64,000 bases of DNA from Candidatus Xenolissoclinum pacificiensis L6 (lineage in GTDB: Bacteria > Pseudomonadota > Alphaproteobacteria > Rickettsiales > Anaplasmataceae). Numbering within the stretch: the first letter of the stretch is position 1; each line of letters opens with the position of its first letter. Of this stretch, positions 35,370 to 46,002 are shown in pieces. The translations under genes and the position numbers were made by a program. The stretch covers positions 182,501 to 246,500 of the forward strand of contig AXCJ01000001.1 of NCBI GenBank assembly GCA_000512675.1, read 5' to 3'. The notes under the pieces were generated by a model. The model saw only the letters and a program-made list of their open reading frames with translations, ran no database searches and was not told the origin of the DNA.

Positions 35370-38053
35370 TACTTCCTCCCTTTCTTACCGGATTTTCCAC
35401 CACCAGATTTATCACCAGATTTACCATCATCACTTTTGTCTGGTTTTTCATCAACCTTGTCTCTAAACTGTTCATTCCCATCACGTGCTTGAGACCCAGA
35501 ATCTCTTCTAAGAGTAGTATTAACTTTGTTCGTAATACCCTGCATAGCAGAAGTAAGAACTGCACCGTAAGACTGAAATATTGCACTCACTAATACTCCA
35601 CTGTAATCCAATATCTTGTTAATTGTATTAGCAAGAATAGTAAAACAAACAAAAGTACAAACTTCCGTCGGAATACCCCAAAATCCCATTCCGTTAAATG
35701 TATTCTGTGCAAGCTCAGAATACGTAGCTTCAGGATTAAAACTTAATGGAATGAAACCTGCAATAAGACAAAACTCTCCTAGATTTAAACCACCAGCAAC
35801 CAGATCTATTTTATAGGCACAACCTGCACAAACATCAAAAGACCAAATAGAAAATAAAAAGACATCTATTATCTCAACTATAAGAGTTACACCAGTAAAC
35901 GCTATCACAGGATGCATGGATGTTTGAATAAGAATTTTTAACCAATTATCAAACATAACCTTAGTTTTATTGAAAAAAATAAATATCATAAAAAATGGAG
36001 CTAAAGATATCAGCAGAGAAATAACTATGATTGCCATATAATACAACATACAAAGTTTAAAAATGGCAATTGCTAGCTCTTTCATACAAAAAATAAAAAC
36101 CAGTATCGTTAAATATCCTATAAATAAAGGCCCTGAGAACATCATCGCAAAAACCAAAGCCCATGTCTCATAGAAGAAAAATCTCCCAAATACTTTGTCT
36201 ACAAACGAAAAATCATCAGCTCCATCTACACCAAAAGCACCAATAAGATATTTTGGTCCATTAATAAATACTTGAAAGAAATTATTATACATAAATTCCC
36301 AACTTTCTGGCCGGAAAAGAATAATAACTATAATAGTCTTAGCAACTAAAGAAACAGCCTGGTATTTAGTCTGCTGAATACCCCCCATCATAAATATGAT
36401 CCCATAAACAGCTATTCCAAGTGTTAAAATAAGCTGAAAAATTTCAAACATTTTCCAATCTGTCATCGCTCTATAAATAGAACCAACCACACCGTCTGGT
36501 CTACTAATCTCCATCATTCCATCATAATTTATACCAGAACCATATAACACCCTAATAATCTCCTTCTCTGTCCCAAGTATTGCTTCAGATAACCATGTAG
36601 GGAATTCACGAGGTTGGCGATGCTCTATGAGAAAATGCCCAAAATTATCATCATAGTTATCATCTAGGACTACAAACTCAAGAAAACCATTTATATTTGC
36701 TGTAATATTAACAGATTTAGTTCCGTCGATAGTAGTACTATTAAAGTCTACTTGATGTGAATCAATTGGTATTCCATTAGAATCCATCACCAATGCAGCC
36801 TCTAGAGAATTATCACATTTATCGTAAGTGTTATCATCATCCATCACTCTATAATATAATCTATCTAAAGCCATAGAATCACAATCACGATGGACTAAAA
36901 TACGATAATGGCTTTTCCAATCACTATACACTGGAAATAAACCGTACATAAAATTATCTATATCATTTTTTATTTCTATTTCTTCGAACAATGGAAGCCC
37001 TGACCACTGTTCAAGAGAATTAGCATCAACACCAGTAACATAATAAGTAACATTCTCAACAGATGTAGCTACAAATGGCAATAATGATCTAGACTGTTCA
37101 GGAGTACCAGTCAGATTGTTTGGGTCTGGTAAATTTTCTATATAAGACCATTGTGTTACATAGCAATTCGTATCATTATTACTCTGACACATAATACCGC
37201 ACATTGAATTCCAGCTTCCATTTGTCACCTGACATGCTTTCTTTATATCTTCACAAGATATCTTATTTCCTGACGCAACCAAAGCAGACTGTAAATCACC
37301 AGAACATTCATCAAGAGGGCATGTTGGTATTTTAGAGACAATATTGCATAAAGTATCTTCATCTACTTCTGCCAAAAACCCTTCAATAATACTATCTACA
37401 GGTGCATCAGAATAATATGGAAAAGAAGCTTGCATCAGATATCCAGGAACATGTCCAATCCGGAAGCAGTTGGAATTTGCATCCTCAGGGTGTGCTGAGA
37501 CATGATAGATAAACCTAGTATTAGCCAAAGGAGCTTGATGATAGGACGTAACAGTTCCTCCAATATCATTAGTTACTTCTCCACCATGTAAACACAGATC
37601 AACATTTTCTATATATGCTAAATCAGGCCTATTATTATTACACATCTCCTCAGTGAAATAATCATCAATATATGGCTTTATTGAGAAGTATATCTTATCC
37701 CCCTTTTTAAGATCCAAAGACGCGTATTGAGTCATACCATAACTAGAGATATCACTTGTTGGCAAATCCAGTACATACGGTATTATAGTCCCATTGGCAT
37801 CTTTATTCACACATAAAGAAACATCGTAAGATGTTATTTCTAAAGGAGTTGAACTCCCTGAATAAACATATATCCCTGTATCCTTCCAACATTTTCGCTG
37901 TGCTTCAATAGAAATAGTAGTTACTTTGGAATTAATATCAGTTGCATAAATACATCCAGAATTTAGGACACAAGACGTCAATTGCAAAGTTGTTATCAAA
38001 AGAACAAGTATACGTATATATTTATATATATCACCCTTCAACTTAACAATCAT
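35369..38053 (-). CDS. virB6: VirB6-3: VirB6/TrbL-family T4SS membrane protein
   Basis: An 894-residue paralogue with a lipoprotein-type signal peptide (RILVLLITTLQLTSC, Cys28). An exported domain follows whose opening CWKDTGIYVYSG resembles FWVDSGIEI of VirB6-4. The membrane core is at about 530-840, with SWEFMYNNFFQVFINGPKYL and FDNWLKILIQTSMHPVIAF. Its tail is short and Gly/Lys/Asp-rich (DKSGGGKSGKKGRK), unlike the long acidic tails of VirB6-2, -4 and -5. The start overlaps the preceding gene by 4 bp, and the stop shares a base with the GTG of the next. Confidence 0.9.
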   Translation of the reverse strand: MIVKLKGDIYKYIRILVLLITTLQLTSCVLNSGCIYATDINSKVTTISIEAQRKCWKDTGIYVYSGSSTPLEITSYDVSLCVNKDANGTIIPYVLDLPTSDISSYGMTQYASLDLKKGDKIYFSIKPYIDDYFTEEMCNNNRPDLAYIENVDLCLHGGEVTNDIGGTVTSYHQAPLANTRFIYHVSAHPEDANSNCFRIGHVPGYLMQASFPYYSDAPVDSIIEGFLAEVDEDTLCNIVSKIPTCPLDECSGDLQSALVASGNKISCEDIKKACQVTNGSWNSMCGIMCQSNNDTNCYVTQWSYIENLPDPNNLTGTPEQSRSLLPFVATSVENVTYYVTGVDANSLEQWSGLPLFEEIEIKNDIDNFMYGLFPVYSDWKSHYRILVHRDCDSMALDRLYYRVMDDDNTYDKCDNSLEAALVMDSNGIPIDSHQVDFNSTTIDGTKSVNITANINGFLEFVVLDDNYDDNFGHFLIEHRQPREFPTWLSEAILGTEKEIIRVLYGSGINYDGMMEISRPDGVVGSIYRAMTDWKMFEIFQLILTLGIAVYGIIFMMGGIQQTKYQAVSLVAKTIIVIILFRPESWEFMYNNFFQVFINGPKYLIGAFGVDGADDFSFVDKVFGRFFFYETWALVFAMMFSGPLFIGYLTILVFIFCMKELAIAIFKLCMLYYMAIIVISLLISLAPFFMIFIFFNKTKVMFDNWLKILIQTSMHPVIAFTGVTLIVEIIDVFLFSIWSFDVCAGCAYKIDLVAGGLNLGEFCLIAGFIPLSFNPEATYSELAQNTFNGMGFWGIPTEVCTFVCFTILANTINKILDYSGVLVSAIFQSYGAVLTSAMQGITNKVNTTLRRDSGSQARDGNEQFRDKVDEKPDKSDDGKSGDKSGGGKSGKKGRK

Positions 38054-41034
38054 TTTTTATCCTCATCATCTAAAGTTTTCACATTGTCATCTGAGAATTC
38101 TCCGGTCTCGCTATAAATAGATTCTTCAGTATTTGATCTATCACCAATATTTTCATAAATAGATTCTTCAGTATTTGATCTATCACCAATATTTTCATAA
38201 ACACTTTCTCCATCTTGCCCCTCCCTATCCTCCGTCACATCAGGTAGTGGATCATAAATACCTCTACGAACTGCATCATCTGATGCACTATCAGTTGTAT
38301 TATTCATCGTGTTACCAATTGTGTCATCCGCTGTACTATCAGTTGTACCATTAACCGTATTACCAATTGTGTCATCTGCTGTATTATGAGCATCCTCCAC
38401 CCCCTCTTCAGAAGCATTCGACATACCTCTACCTACTGATGAGTCAGATTTATCAGAAAAAAGATCATCCTGCTCATTACCAAACATGTCGTTACTCGTA
38501 TCAGAATAAAAATCATCAGTTTTCTTATCTGGATCATAACCTCGTTTATCCTTATCACCCGAACTATCCTTCGATGTATGCTTGGACGCCTGTTGAGTCT
38601 TACTGTCAGTAGGAATACCAGCTCTACGTCCTTGCACCCTAGACTGTGCTTCTGAAGATATAGCTGATATTCCTGATGATGTAAGACTTATCATCTTACC
38701 CCCTGCGGCAGCAAAAGGTTGTCCTAATTTCCCAGCAATAGTTTTAATACCACCATCCCCATCTGACATATCATCAATATTAGTTCTGAAACTTCCCATA
38801 AGCTCAGCTGCCATAGAACCTAATGTAACTGAGAAATGATAGAACAAGAAAAATACCACTATCATAATAGAAATCTTCGAAAAATACAGAGGAAAATCCT
38901 CATAAGAAAACAAAGTTAGTGTCTCAATACGAAATGGAGATTGAAATATCTCAAGAGCATCTTTCTGCATTTTTACTGAAGAAAACAAACATGCAAGATT
39001 TTTCGTATTATCACACTGATCCACAGGACTGAGAACATAATCATAGACAATACGAGACGCACCTGTAGGATAAAAAATTTCACTATCTTTGCGCTCAAAA
39101 GTGAGCTGTTCAAAATAGAAAGCGTCATATGCCACAAATGATATAGCTAAATATGTAAATATCACCATAGGATATAATGCATACCCAAATAATTGCTGAT
39201 ACCAACCCTTAAAATACATTTCTGTTGGTTTAAATAACCACATTGGAAAAAATAACGGAGCAAATAATACCAATATGGAAATTGCTAACAAAGATAAAAT
39301 AAACAGATGAACAGTCCATATTATCATCGAGAAAAGCACTATCATCATCACCATTAACGCTAAAGCAAACAGCAAATATCCTGAGAATATCATAGTGAAT
39401 AACAATACAAAGTGAAATAATATAGTTCCTATGACCCCAACTATTGGAACGGACGCACCAGTATCTTGAGAAAGCAAGGTATACCCAGTATAAAAAGCAA
39501 TTCTACAATCTAATCTATCCCAAACAGACAAATAGTCATTACTCAATTCAAAGCTTGTCTTAGGAGTAACAACCTGAGTCACACCATAATCTTCTGAAAA
39601 GTTACAAATACCGTTTTCAGTATATGTCGCGGCTTCAAACACCATATTAGCCGCTCCACTAGATAAGCTTAGAAGTTGTCCATACCAAAATATAAGACCA
39701 TCACCCAATACAAAATATGAAATAGCCACAATCTTAATACAGAAAAGTATCCATTCCTTATGCTCCTTAACAACCCCTACACCAACTTTATAACCAAATA
39801 ATATTATCGCAAGAACTATAGATAGTATCACCCCATCCTTTAATCTTGCGATAATATAATTTAGCTTTCCGTGTTGTTTCGAGACTGTATCTTCATCAGA
39901 ACCTTGCACTTGTTCACATCCCTTTCCTGTAACCACCCCTAATAAGGTTTCTTGCAAGCACTGTATAAGATTGAAAGTGATAGGATACCTACTGAAAGCA
40001 ACGGAACCTTTTTCTCCTGTTAAACAACTAGCACTTATGTAGCAATTGGTACAAGTGGTATTATCGTAATCTACAATAATACCCTCAGAATCAACTATAG
40101 CTTTCGAAGTAGCACACATTGGATCTGGTGGACTAGGCTCCATATAATGACACCCTATATCAAAAGTCGAATCAGCAACAGCTCCATTAGGCTTTAAACC
40201 ATATAATTGAGCACATATCTGTTTTCCCTTACGAAACACATTATAATTAGCCCCTGAAATATTCAAGCGTTGATCCGCTTTTACCGTTTTACATACAGCT
40301 GGAGGAACACCTGTCCCTGCCATAGTAATTTTAAAGTCTACAAAAGCTCTGTCTGGATCATTTAACTCTTTAATCTCCAGACGATTTTTACAATTTTCCC
40401 AACCATCAACACACATAAAAATTGGCAACATTACAAGCACAGCAGGTATAGTAACAATAGCAGCTAAAAATGGGAACATAATTAGAAGAGGTGGCACTCT
40501 GTAACACAAATCCATATAATCGCTATATGGTGACTGATTATAAGGCCATCTATACTCAGAATCCTGTTTATATACATATTCAGGACACAGACCTATTTGA
40601 TTTCCATACTGATCAACAGTAGTGTAAGGGTTAGCACAAGTTTTGTAATTTCCATTACTTCTATAGCGTAATACAGGATCCCTAACAAAAGAATATTTAC
40701 ATATTAAGATGGACGATAATTGAGTAATCCCAATAATAATCGGCAAAATGTTCGCAAACATGATTCTGGCTACCGCCTTTGATGTTAAAGTAGGAGCAAG
40801 ATACAACCCCCCAATAATAGGTATAATCCCTAAAATTATCGCTGCTCCTGATATTATATAAGACATAAGGTTATCCGTACCACACTCAGGATATGTTGCA
40901 TAACTTGTTGACTCATAATTCACTTCTGCATGTGCTTTCTTGGATAAAAAAGTAAATTCATAACAAGTGATTTGTATAAAGCATATAACTACACAGAATA
41001 AAAATGATATCAATCTTGCTCTAATACTAATCAT
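38050..41034 (-). CDS. virB6: VirB6-2: VirB6/TrbL-family T4SS membrane protein with phosphotyrosine-like tail
   Basis: A 994-residue paralogue. N-terminal hydrophobic segments precede a Cys-rich region with PMCATSKAIVDSEG and CTNCYISASC, shared with VirB6-1 (PMCANSIAIVDD; CYSCYISSAC). The membrane core is at about 390-760, including FKGWYQQLFGYALYPMVIF. The tail (about 765-994) is acidic, Thr/Asn/Asp-rich, with 16-residue repeats around TADDTIGNT. Further on are three tyrosine motifs, ESVYENIGD, ESIYENIGD and ESIYSETGE (about 943-978). VirB6 makes the inner-membrane channel; the tail is a lineage-specific addition. The start overlaps virB6-1 by 8 bp. Confidence 0.9.
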   Translation of the reverse strand: MISIRARLISFLFCVVICFIQITCYEFTFLSKKAHAEVNYESTSYATYPECGTDNLMSYIISGAAIILGIIPIIGGLYLAPTLTSKAVARIMFANILPIIIGITQLSSILICKYSFVRDPVLRYRSNGNYKTCANPYTTVDQYGNQIGLCPEYVYKQDSEYRWPYNQSPYSDYMDLCYRVPPLLIMFPFLAAIVTIPAVLVMLPIFMCVDGWENCKNRLEIKELNDPDRAFVDFKITMAGTGVPPAVCKTVKADQRLNISGANYNVFRKGKQICAQLYGLKPNGAVADSTFDIGCHYMEPSPPDPMCATSKAIVDSEGIIVDYDNTTCTNCYISASCLTGEKGSVAFSRYPITFNLIQCLQETLLGVVTGKGCEQVQGSDEDTVSKQHGKLNYIIARLKDGVILSIVLAIILFGYKVGVGVVKEHKEWILFCIKIVAISYFVLGDGLIFWYGQLLSLSSGAANMVFEAATYTENGICNFSEDYGVTQVVTPKTSFELSNDYLSVWDRLDCRIAFYTGYTLLSQDTGASVPIVGVIGTILFHFVLLFTMIFSGYLLFALALMVMMIVLFSMIIWTVHLFILSLLAISILVLFAPLFFPMWLFKPTEMYFKGWYQQLFGYALYPMVIFTYLAISFVAYDAFYFEQLTFERKDSEIFYPTGASRIVYDYVLSPVDQCDNTKNLACLFSSVKMQKDALEIFQSPFRIETLTLFSYEDFPLYFSKISIMIVVFFLFYHFSVTLGSMAAELMGSFRTNIDDMSDGDGGIKTIAGKLGQPFAAAGGKMISLTSSGISAISSEAQSRVQGRRAGIPTDSKTQQASKHTSKDSSGDKDKRGYDPDKKTDDFYSDTSNDMFGNEQDDLFSDKSDSSVGRGMSNASEEGVEDAHNTADDTIGNTVNGTTDSTADDTIGNTMNNTTDSASDDAVRRGIYDPLPDVTEDREGQDGESVYENIGDRSNTEESIYENIGDRSNTEESIYSETGEFSDDNVKTLDDEDKK
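38112..38204 (-). repeat. 42-bp repeat encoding YENIG motifs in virB6-2
   Basis: Two full units and a partial one with a 42-bp period encode SIYENIGDRSNTEE. The copies are almost identical in DNA, so the tyrosine motif has been multiplied recently. Confidence 0.9.
38287..38390 (-). repeat. 48-bp repeat in the virB6-2 tail
   Basis: Two 48-bp units encode the 16-residue pattern TADDTIGNT(V/M)N(G/N)TTDS. It lies upstream of the tyrosine-motif repeats in the same acidic tail. Confidence 0.85.
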
Positions 41035-43594
41035 CGTCCCGTCCTCTCATGCTACGACTAACCTCCTGTTGACTTTTAATCCCTTCTCTAGTTTTATCTT
41101 TTGATTTTTCTTTTGCATAACCAGTAGCTTTACGAGATCCAGCACGCAAAGCATGACCTGCTTTATCAGCAACAGCACTGGTGCCTCCATATACAGATTG
41201 AACTGCCGATACTGCCCTTGGAAAAAGAGGACTTTTTGCTACTGAACTATAAATATTAGCCCTGAAACTACCAGATAGTTCTGCAGCAATATTTCCAAGA
41301 ATCTGTAAGAAATCACTAAAAATAATCATAACAAGCATCATTCCCATTGCACTTATAATTAGGTCTGTTAACGAATAAACAGTCCCGGCATCTGGATTAA
41401 AAAAAGATATGATAACATCAAACAGAAAGAAATTACCTGACGAAAATCCATAATAATTCATCATACAAGTTAGAGCATGTTTATTCTCCTCTTTTGCACA
41501 GTCATCATAACTCTTAAATTGATACGAATAATACGTCCTATTAACCACCTGCTTCTGTCCATTCGTATAAAACGTATTTTCTAGAGTTGTTGGAATCTCC
41601 ACCATTTCCATATCCCCAAAAGCCATTGTATCAACAACGGAAAAAGTTAATCCCATATATGCGAAAAATATTATAAATTGAAGTGAATATGCAATAATCT
41701 GTTTCAACCATGCATCAAAATACCCCTTAGTTACAGTAATCAGCATCATTGGTATAAAAAGAGGAGCAAAAATAACAAGTACTAACAATACTAACAAAGA
41801 AAGAATATACATATATATGAGTGTTATTATAAAAATTATAGTAAAAATTGATAATACCACCATACACACCGCAGGAATGATAAACCCTGAAAACAGAAAA
41901 GCACCAAATAATATTATAACTTTACCAACTGTCCCCAAAAACACAGCTCCAACCTTGGCAAGCCCTCCAGCAACTACCGCTTCTGGTATCATAGACTCTC
42001 CAAAATAATATCCTAATTTGCAATCTATCGTATCCCATATAGCCAGATAAGAATAATCTTTAAAGAAAATATTACTAGTAAATGCCAATACATCAGCTTC
42101 GGTAACACCAGCATTTGAAGCTATAACCGTCGCATTTGACTGGACATCACCTATACTGGAAAGAGTTGTATCAGTAAGAATCGCAGAATATATAGCACTT
42201 TCATCGGAATCCATAATAACCCCCGCCTTAAGATGAGGTCTGTTATAATTAGAGTTCTCCCCTCCAAACGTGCATAAAGTTCTACCCCATATAGCACTAC
42301 CGTGCCCTGAATTATCAATAAATATCTTACTTATAGCAGAGGAAAGAGATATAATATCGTTATACATCTTGGGTAAAACATTGCTATAAGTTAAAAAAGA
42401 TACAAAAACTATCTTTATAATAAAAACAGTTACATCACTTGGTCCTTTCGTTCCTTGCATTAACACCTTATAACCAAAAAGCACTACAGAGATCGTAATA
42501 AATAACATCGTGATATTCAGCAACCTATCATTCAGTATCTCTAACACTCCCTTTCTACGCTCCCCAGTCTTAGGGTCTAAGCAATTACCCCCTGTTATAA
42601 GGTTATCCAAAGTTTCCTTAACACACGCTATCACAATAGAACTCATTGGATCCTTTGCATGTAAATAAAGCATATTACTTCCATGACATGCACTAGATAT
42701 ATAACAACTATAACAACCAGAATTATCATATGCCTCAACTTTACCCGTAACATCATCAACAATAGCTATAGAGTTTGCACACATAGGTTTTGGTGGCGGT
42801 GGCGGTTTTTTATGACATCCAATCACAGGAAAAGGTGGCAAATAATATAATTTAACACATATATCTTGTCCTCTATCATAAGCAGAAAAATTCATTCCGT
42901 GTATCCATGTGTTTTCTCCTGGTGCAAGAGTGACACAAACTAATGGTCCTCCCATAAAACATTTTGCTTCAATAGCATCTTTATGATGATCATATTCACG
43001 ACAGTACAAAAACCCTGAAGAATCACACTTTTTCCTATATTCACTTTCATCTGAACATGGATTAGGTAACCGTAACCCTCCTATAGGTAACCTATTACAG
43101 ACCTCAATATATTCAGAATGAGGAGCATTGTTAAGTTGCCAATTATATTTATTATCAGTATTAAACTGTTTACTAGGACATGTAGCTTGTTGAGGATTAT
43201 ACGGATCATCTGTGTCAATAAATACAGGATCTTTGCAAGTAAGATATCCTCCCTCATTATCACGATATACTGGATGACGCACAAAAGAATACAAACAGGA
43301 AATAACTCCAACTTGAGCAGCCACGAACAAAGTAATAGCAGGTGCAATAACATACCACTTTCCTGTTTGAAACATCCATATCGCAGTGGTTACAAGTAAT
43401 TTAAGTCCTACCAAAACTGTCTGAACTGCTACAGCTTCACCACACACAGGATTCGTTGCCATATCTGATCTTGCAATATCATCAGCAGCATTAGCAATAT
43501 ATGCAGAATTATCTTCAAAAAAATAATTCTGAAACATAAAGTCAACTTGTATAAATATAATTGATAATAAAGAAATCAGTATATACTTTTTCAT
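41027..43594 (-). CDS. virB6: VirB6-1: VirB6/TrbL-family T4SS membrane protein
   Basis: An 855-residue paralogue directly after virB4 (3-bp gap). It has an N-terminal hydrophobic signal/anchor (YILISLLSIIFIQVDF) and two further hydrophobic segments before residue 85. A Cys-rich exported region to about 330 (CYSCYISSAC) is followed by the membrane core at about 350-740, with FDAWLKQIIAYSLQFIIFF. The tail is short and basic. It is nearest in layout to VirB6-2. Ordinary VirB6 proteins such as that of Agrobacterium are about 300 residues; the enlargement is characteristic of Rickettsiales. Confidence 0.9.
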   Translation of the reverse strand: MKKYILISLLSIIFIQVDFMFQNYFFEDNSAYIANAADDIARSDMATNPVCGEAVAVQTVLVGLKLLVTTAIWMFQTGKWYVIAPAITLFVAAQVGVISCLYSFVRHPVYRDNEGGYLTCKDPVFIDTDDPYNPQQATCPSKQFNTDNKYNWQLNNAPHSEYIEVCNRLPIGGLRLPNPCSDESEYRKKCDSSGFLYCREYDHHKDAIEAKCFMGGPLVCVTLAPGENTWIHGMNFSAYDRGQDICVKLYYLPPFPVIGCHKKPPPPPKPMCANSIAIVDDVTGKVEAYDNSGCYSCYISSACHGSNMLYLHAKDPMSSIVIACVKETLDNLITGGNCLDPKTGERRKGVLEILNDRLLNITMLFITISVVLFGYKVLMQGTKGPSDVTVFIIKIVFVSFLTYSNVLPKMYNDIISLSSAISKIFIDNSGHGSAIWGRTLCTFGGENSNYNRPHLKAGVIMDSDESAIYSAILTDTTLSSIGDVQSNATVIASNAGVTEADVLAFTSNIFFKDYSYLAIWDTIDCKLGYYFGESMIPEAVVAGGLAKVGAVFLGTVGKVIILFGAFLFSGFIIPAVCMVVLSIFTIIFIITLIYMYILSLLVLLVLVIFAPLFIPMMLITVTKGYFDAWLKQIIAYSLQFIIFFAYMGLTFSVVDTMAFGDMEMVEIPTTLENTFYTNGQKQVVNRTYYSYQFKSYDDCAKEENKHALTCMMNYYGFSSGNFFLFDVIISFFNPDAGTVYSLTDLIISAMGMMLVMIIFSDFLQILGNIAAELSGSFRANIYSSVAKSPLFPRAVSAVQSVYGGTSAVADKAGHALRAGSRKATGYAKEKSKDKTREGIKSQQEVSRSMRGRDDD

Positions 43595-43597
43595 GCC

Positions 43598-46000
43598 TTA
43601 TCTTCTTTTCAGCTTATCTAAAAATATGCTTATCCATACTTTAGGATCGTCTCCATGCTCCTTACGCACTTCATCCATGATTAATACACTCTCCGCAGTC
43701 CCAGAAAGAATATTTATAATATCATCCATCCCTCTCAGGTTTATTCTTGCCACAACTGCATCTACTCCCTGTTTTATCAGAAAAAATCTAGATGCAGGAT
43801 CAGTATTTTTAATCAGCACATACTCTCTTTTACTTAACATAAAGACATCTCTATATACATCTGTTGCTTTCAAGTTAGGTAAAAATATCTGAGTTGCAGT
43901 TTGTTGTATAAGGGTATCACTTATACTACTTTTACTTGCATCCTCAACACTTTGAGTAGCAAATATGACAAAAGTATTTAATTTTCTTAACACCTTTAAC
44001 CAATCTTTTATTTTCGGTGCAAAAATAGGATTATCAATTAAAGCCCACGCCTCATCTAATACAATCATAGTTGGTGAACCATCAAGAGAAATATTTATTC
44101 TATGAAACAAATAGGTTAACACAGGAGGCAAAGAAGCCTTATCACCAAGTAGATGTGCCATTTCAAAACCAAATACAGCATTAGATTCCAAATCTAACGT
44201 ATCTTTATCATTATCAAATAACAAAGCATGAGAACCATCCCCATGCCACATCTTTATCCTTGCAGCAAGACTATTACCACCTTCTAATCCCAAAAAAGCT
44301 ACTAAATTACTAAGTTTTCTATCAGCTTTATCCAAATTATAATTACCCTCTATCGCAGAATTTATAGCTATTATATCCTCTGGTGTAGTCTGATTTGAAT
44401 GAACACTAACCAGTTGTTGAAACCATTCCAACAGGAAAGTTCTATTGTCAGGAGTATCATCTAATTGTAATGGATTGAAACCTGAATATGTTCTTGGCTC
44501 TATAATTGTATAATGACCATTCACTGCACTAATAAAAATATTGGCACCACGATCTTTATCAAAGAAAAATATTCTTGGACGAAATTTCATAGACTGAGCA
44601 CACAAGAAATTCATCAATACAGTCTTACCTGCTCCTGTAGGTCCTATTATAGTCGTATGACCTACGTCCCGAACATGAAAACTAAAATAAAACGGTGTAC
44701 CTGAAGTAGTATCAAACACTGTTACTGCATCACCCCAAAAATTTCCGAAAGGTCTACCTGTTGGAAAATTATGCATAGAACAAAACCCTGCCAGATTCAA
44801 AGTACTAATAATAGATTTACGTACAATAAAATCATAATTACCAGGTAATTGAGCCCAGAAAGCTGGCTCCATATTAACCTTTTCCCTTATAGAGTACACT
44901 CCTGTATTTGACAATTCAGAATCAACCAACGAAATTGCACTTTCAAGCCCTTTTAAACTCTTTGCAATACAAAAAACAGTCAAATGATGATTTCCAAATG
45001 CTATCTTTCCACTAACAGCGTCATCTAAAGCTTTAGTTATCTCTGCAATCTGAGATACTGCTTTATCCTGAGTTTGAATCATACGGTTCTGTTGTATTTG
45101 CATTTTATTCACAGCAACCTGTCTATTTTTGAACATAAAACTTTGTGATATAACAAGCTCATAAGGTAATTGTAGAAAAGAGTCCATTATCCCAGCGGAT
45201 GTATTTTGACCATATTCTTTCACACTTACAAGAGCACCATAATAAACTCCATCAGGTCTAAGTATCTCTATTGATTTTTTACCAAAATATAATCTTGCAT
45301 TTGGAAGATATTCACATAATTTACTAGTAGTCTGTATAGGCGTAGATTCATCTCCCCCGCAATTCATTAACTTACTCAAAAAACCCAACAAATCTGATCT
45401 AACCAAACCATCTTCAGTTTCATATGCACCAAGAACAACTGGATTATAATGCCTAAGAGCCACAACAACCCGCGTTACAACTTCCTCAAGCTCTTCCTTC
45501 ATTTGCTTTATATCTTGTACTAATGCATCTTTATTAACACCTTTTGACAACTTCTGATAAAGGGATAACAAAGCTGCTACACCTTGGGCATCACTCTTTC
45601 TAATGACAGTTAAATATATATCATTTTTAAAAGTTGCCCCTGTGCTGTTTTTAACATACCATGCTCTATTAACACGTTCTGCAAAATAGTTAGGAATACG
45701 CTTAGAAAAAAAATCCTTACTAGAATTACGATCCTTAGACCTAACAACATGATAGTATAAAGAAAAAGATCCCCCGGACATATTCTTAAACAGTTGATTT
45801 CTAGCATGTTTATGAATATCTACATCATCATCATCTGCTGTCTCAAAGGCATATCCTAGCAACTTTACAACTTGCATAAGCTCCTTTTTCTTTGTTACTA
45901 TCGTATTTTCATCTATTTGATACAAATAAGGAACAAAACCTCCAGTTTTATATTCTCGATTAATGATAAATTCCTTACCTAACACACTACTGAACACCAT
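43598..46000 (-). CDS. virB4: T4SS ATPase VirB4
   Basis: An 800-residue VirB4/TraC-type ATPase that energises assembly and substrate transfer at the base of the secretion channel. Walker A is GPTGAGKTVLMNF near residue 450 and Walker B is MIVLDEAWALID near 647. The N-terminal CagE/TrbE/VirB4 domain occupies about 1-400. Length matches the Rickettsiales VirB4. It lies 2 bp after virB3 and 3 bp before virB6-1, so the genes are a tight operon. The second VirB4 copy found in many Rickettsiales is not in this window. Confidence 0.97.
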   Translation of the reverse strand: MVFSSVLGKEFIINREYKTGGFVPYLYQIDENTIVTKKKELMQVVKLLGYAFETADDDDVDIHKHARNQLFKNMSGGSFSLYYHVVRSKDRNSSKDFFSKRIPNYFAERVNRAWYVKNSTGATFKNDIYLTVIRKSDAQGVAALLSLYQKLSKGVNKDALVQDIKQMKEELEEVVTRVVVALRHYNPVVLGAYETEDGLVRSDLLGFLSKLMNCGGDESTPIQTTSKLCEYLPNARLYFGKKSIEILRPDGVYYGALVSVKEYGQNTSAGIMDSFLQLPYELVISQSFMFKNRQVAVNKMQIQQNRMIQTQDKAVSQIAEITKALDDAVSGKIAFGNHHLTVFCIAKSLKGLESAISLVDSELSNTGVYSIREKVNMEPAFWAQLPGNYDFIVRKSIISTLNLAGFCSMHNFPTGRPFGNFWGDAVTVFDTTSGTPFYFSFHVRDVGHTTIIGPTGAGKTVLMNFLCAQSMKFRPRIFFFDKDRGANIFISAVNGHYTIIEPRTYSGFNPLQLDDTPDNRTFLLEWFQQLVSVHSNQTTPEDIIAINSAIEGNYNLDKADRKLSNLVAFLGLEGGNSLAARIKMWHGDGSHALLFDNDKDTLDLESNAVFGFEMAHLLGDKASLPPVLTYLFHRINISLDGSPTMIVLDEAWALIDNPIFAPKIKDWLKVLRKLNTFVIFATQSVEDASKSSISDTLIQQTATQIFLPNLKATDVYRDVFMLSKREYVLIKNTDPASRFFLIKQGVDAVVARINLRGMDDIINILSGTAESVLIMDEVRKEHGDDPKVWISIFLDKLKRR

Positions 46001-46002
46001 AC

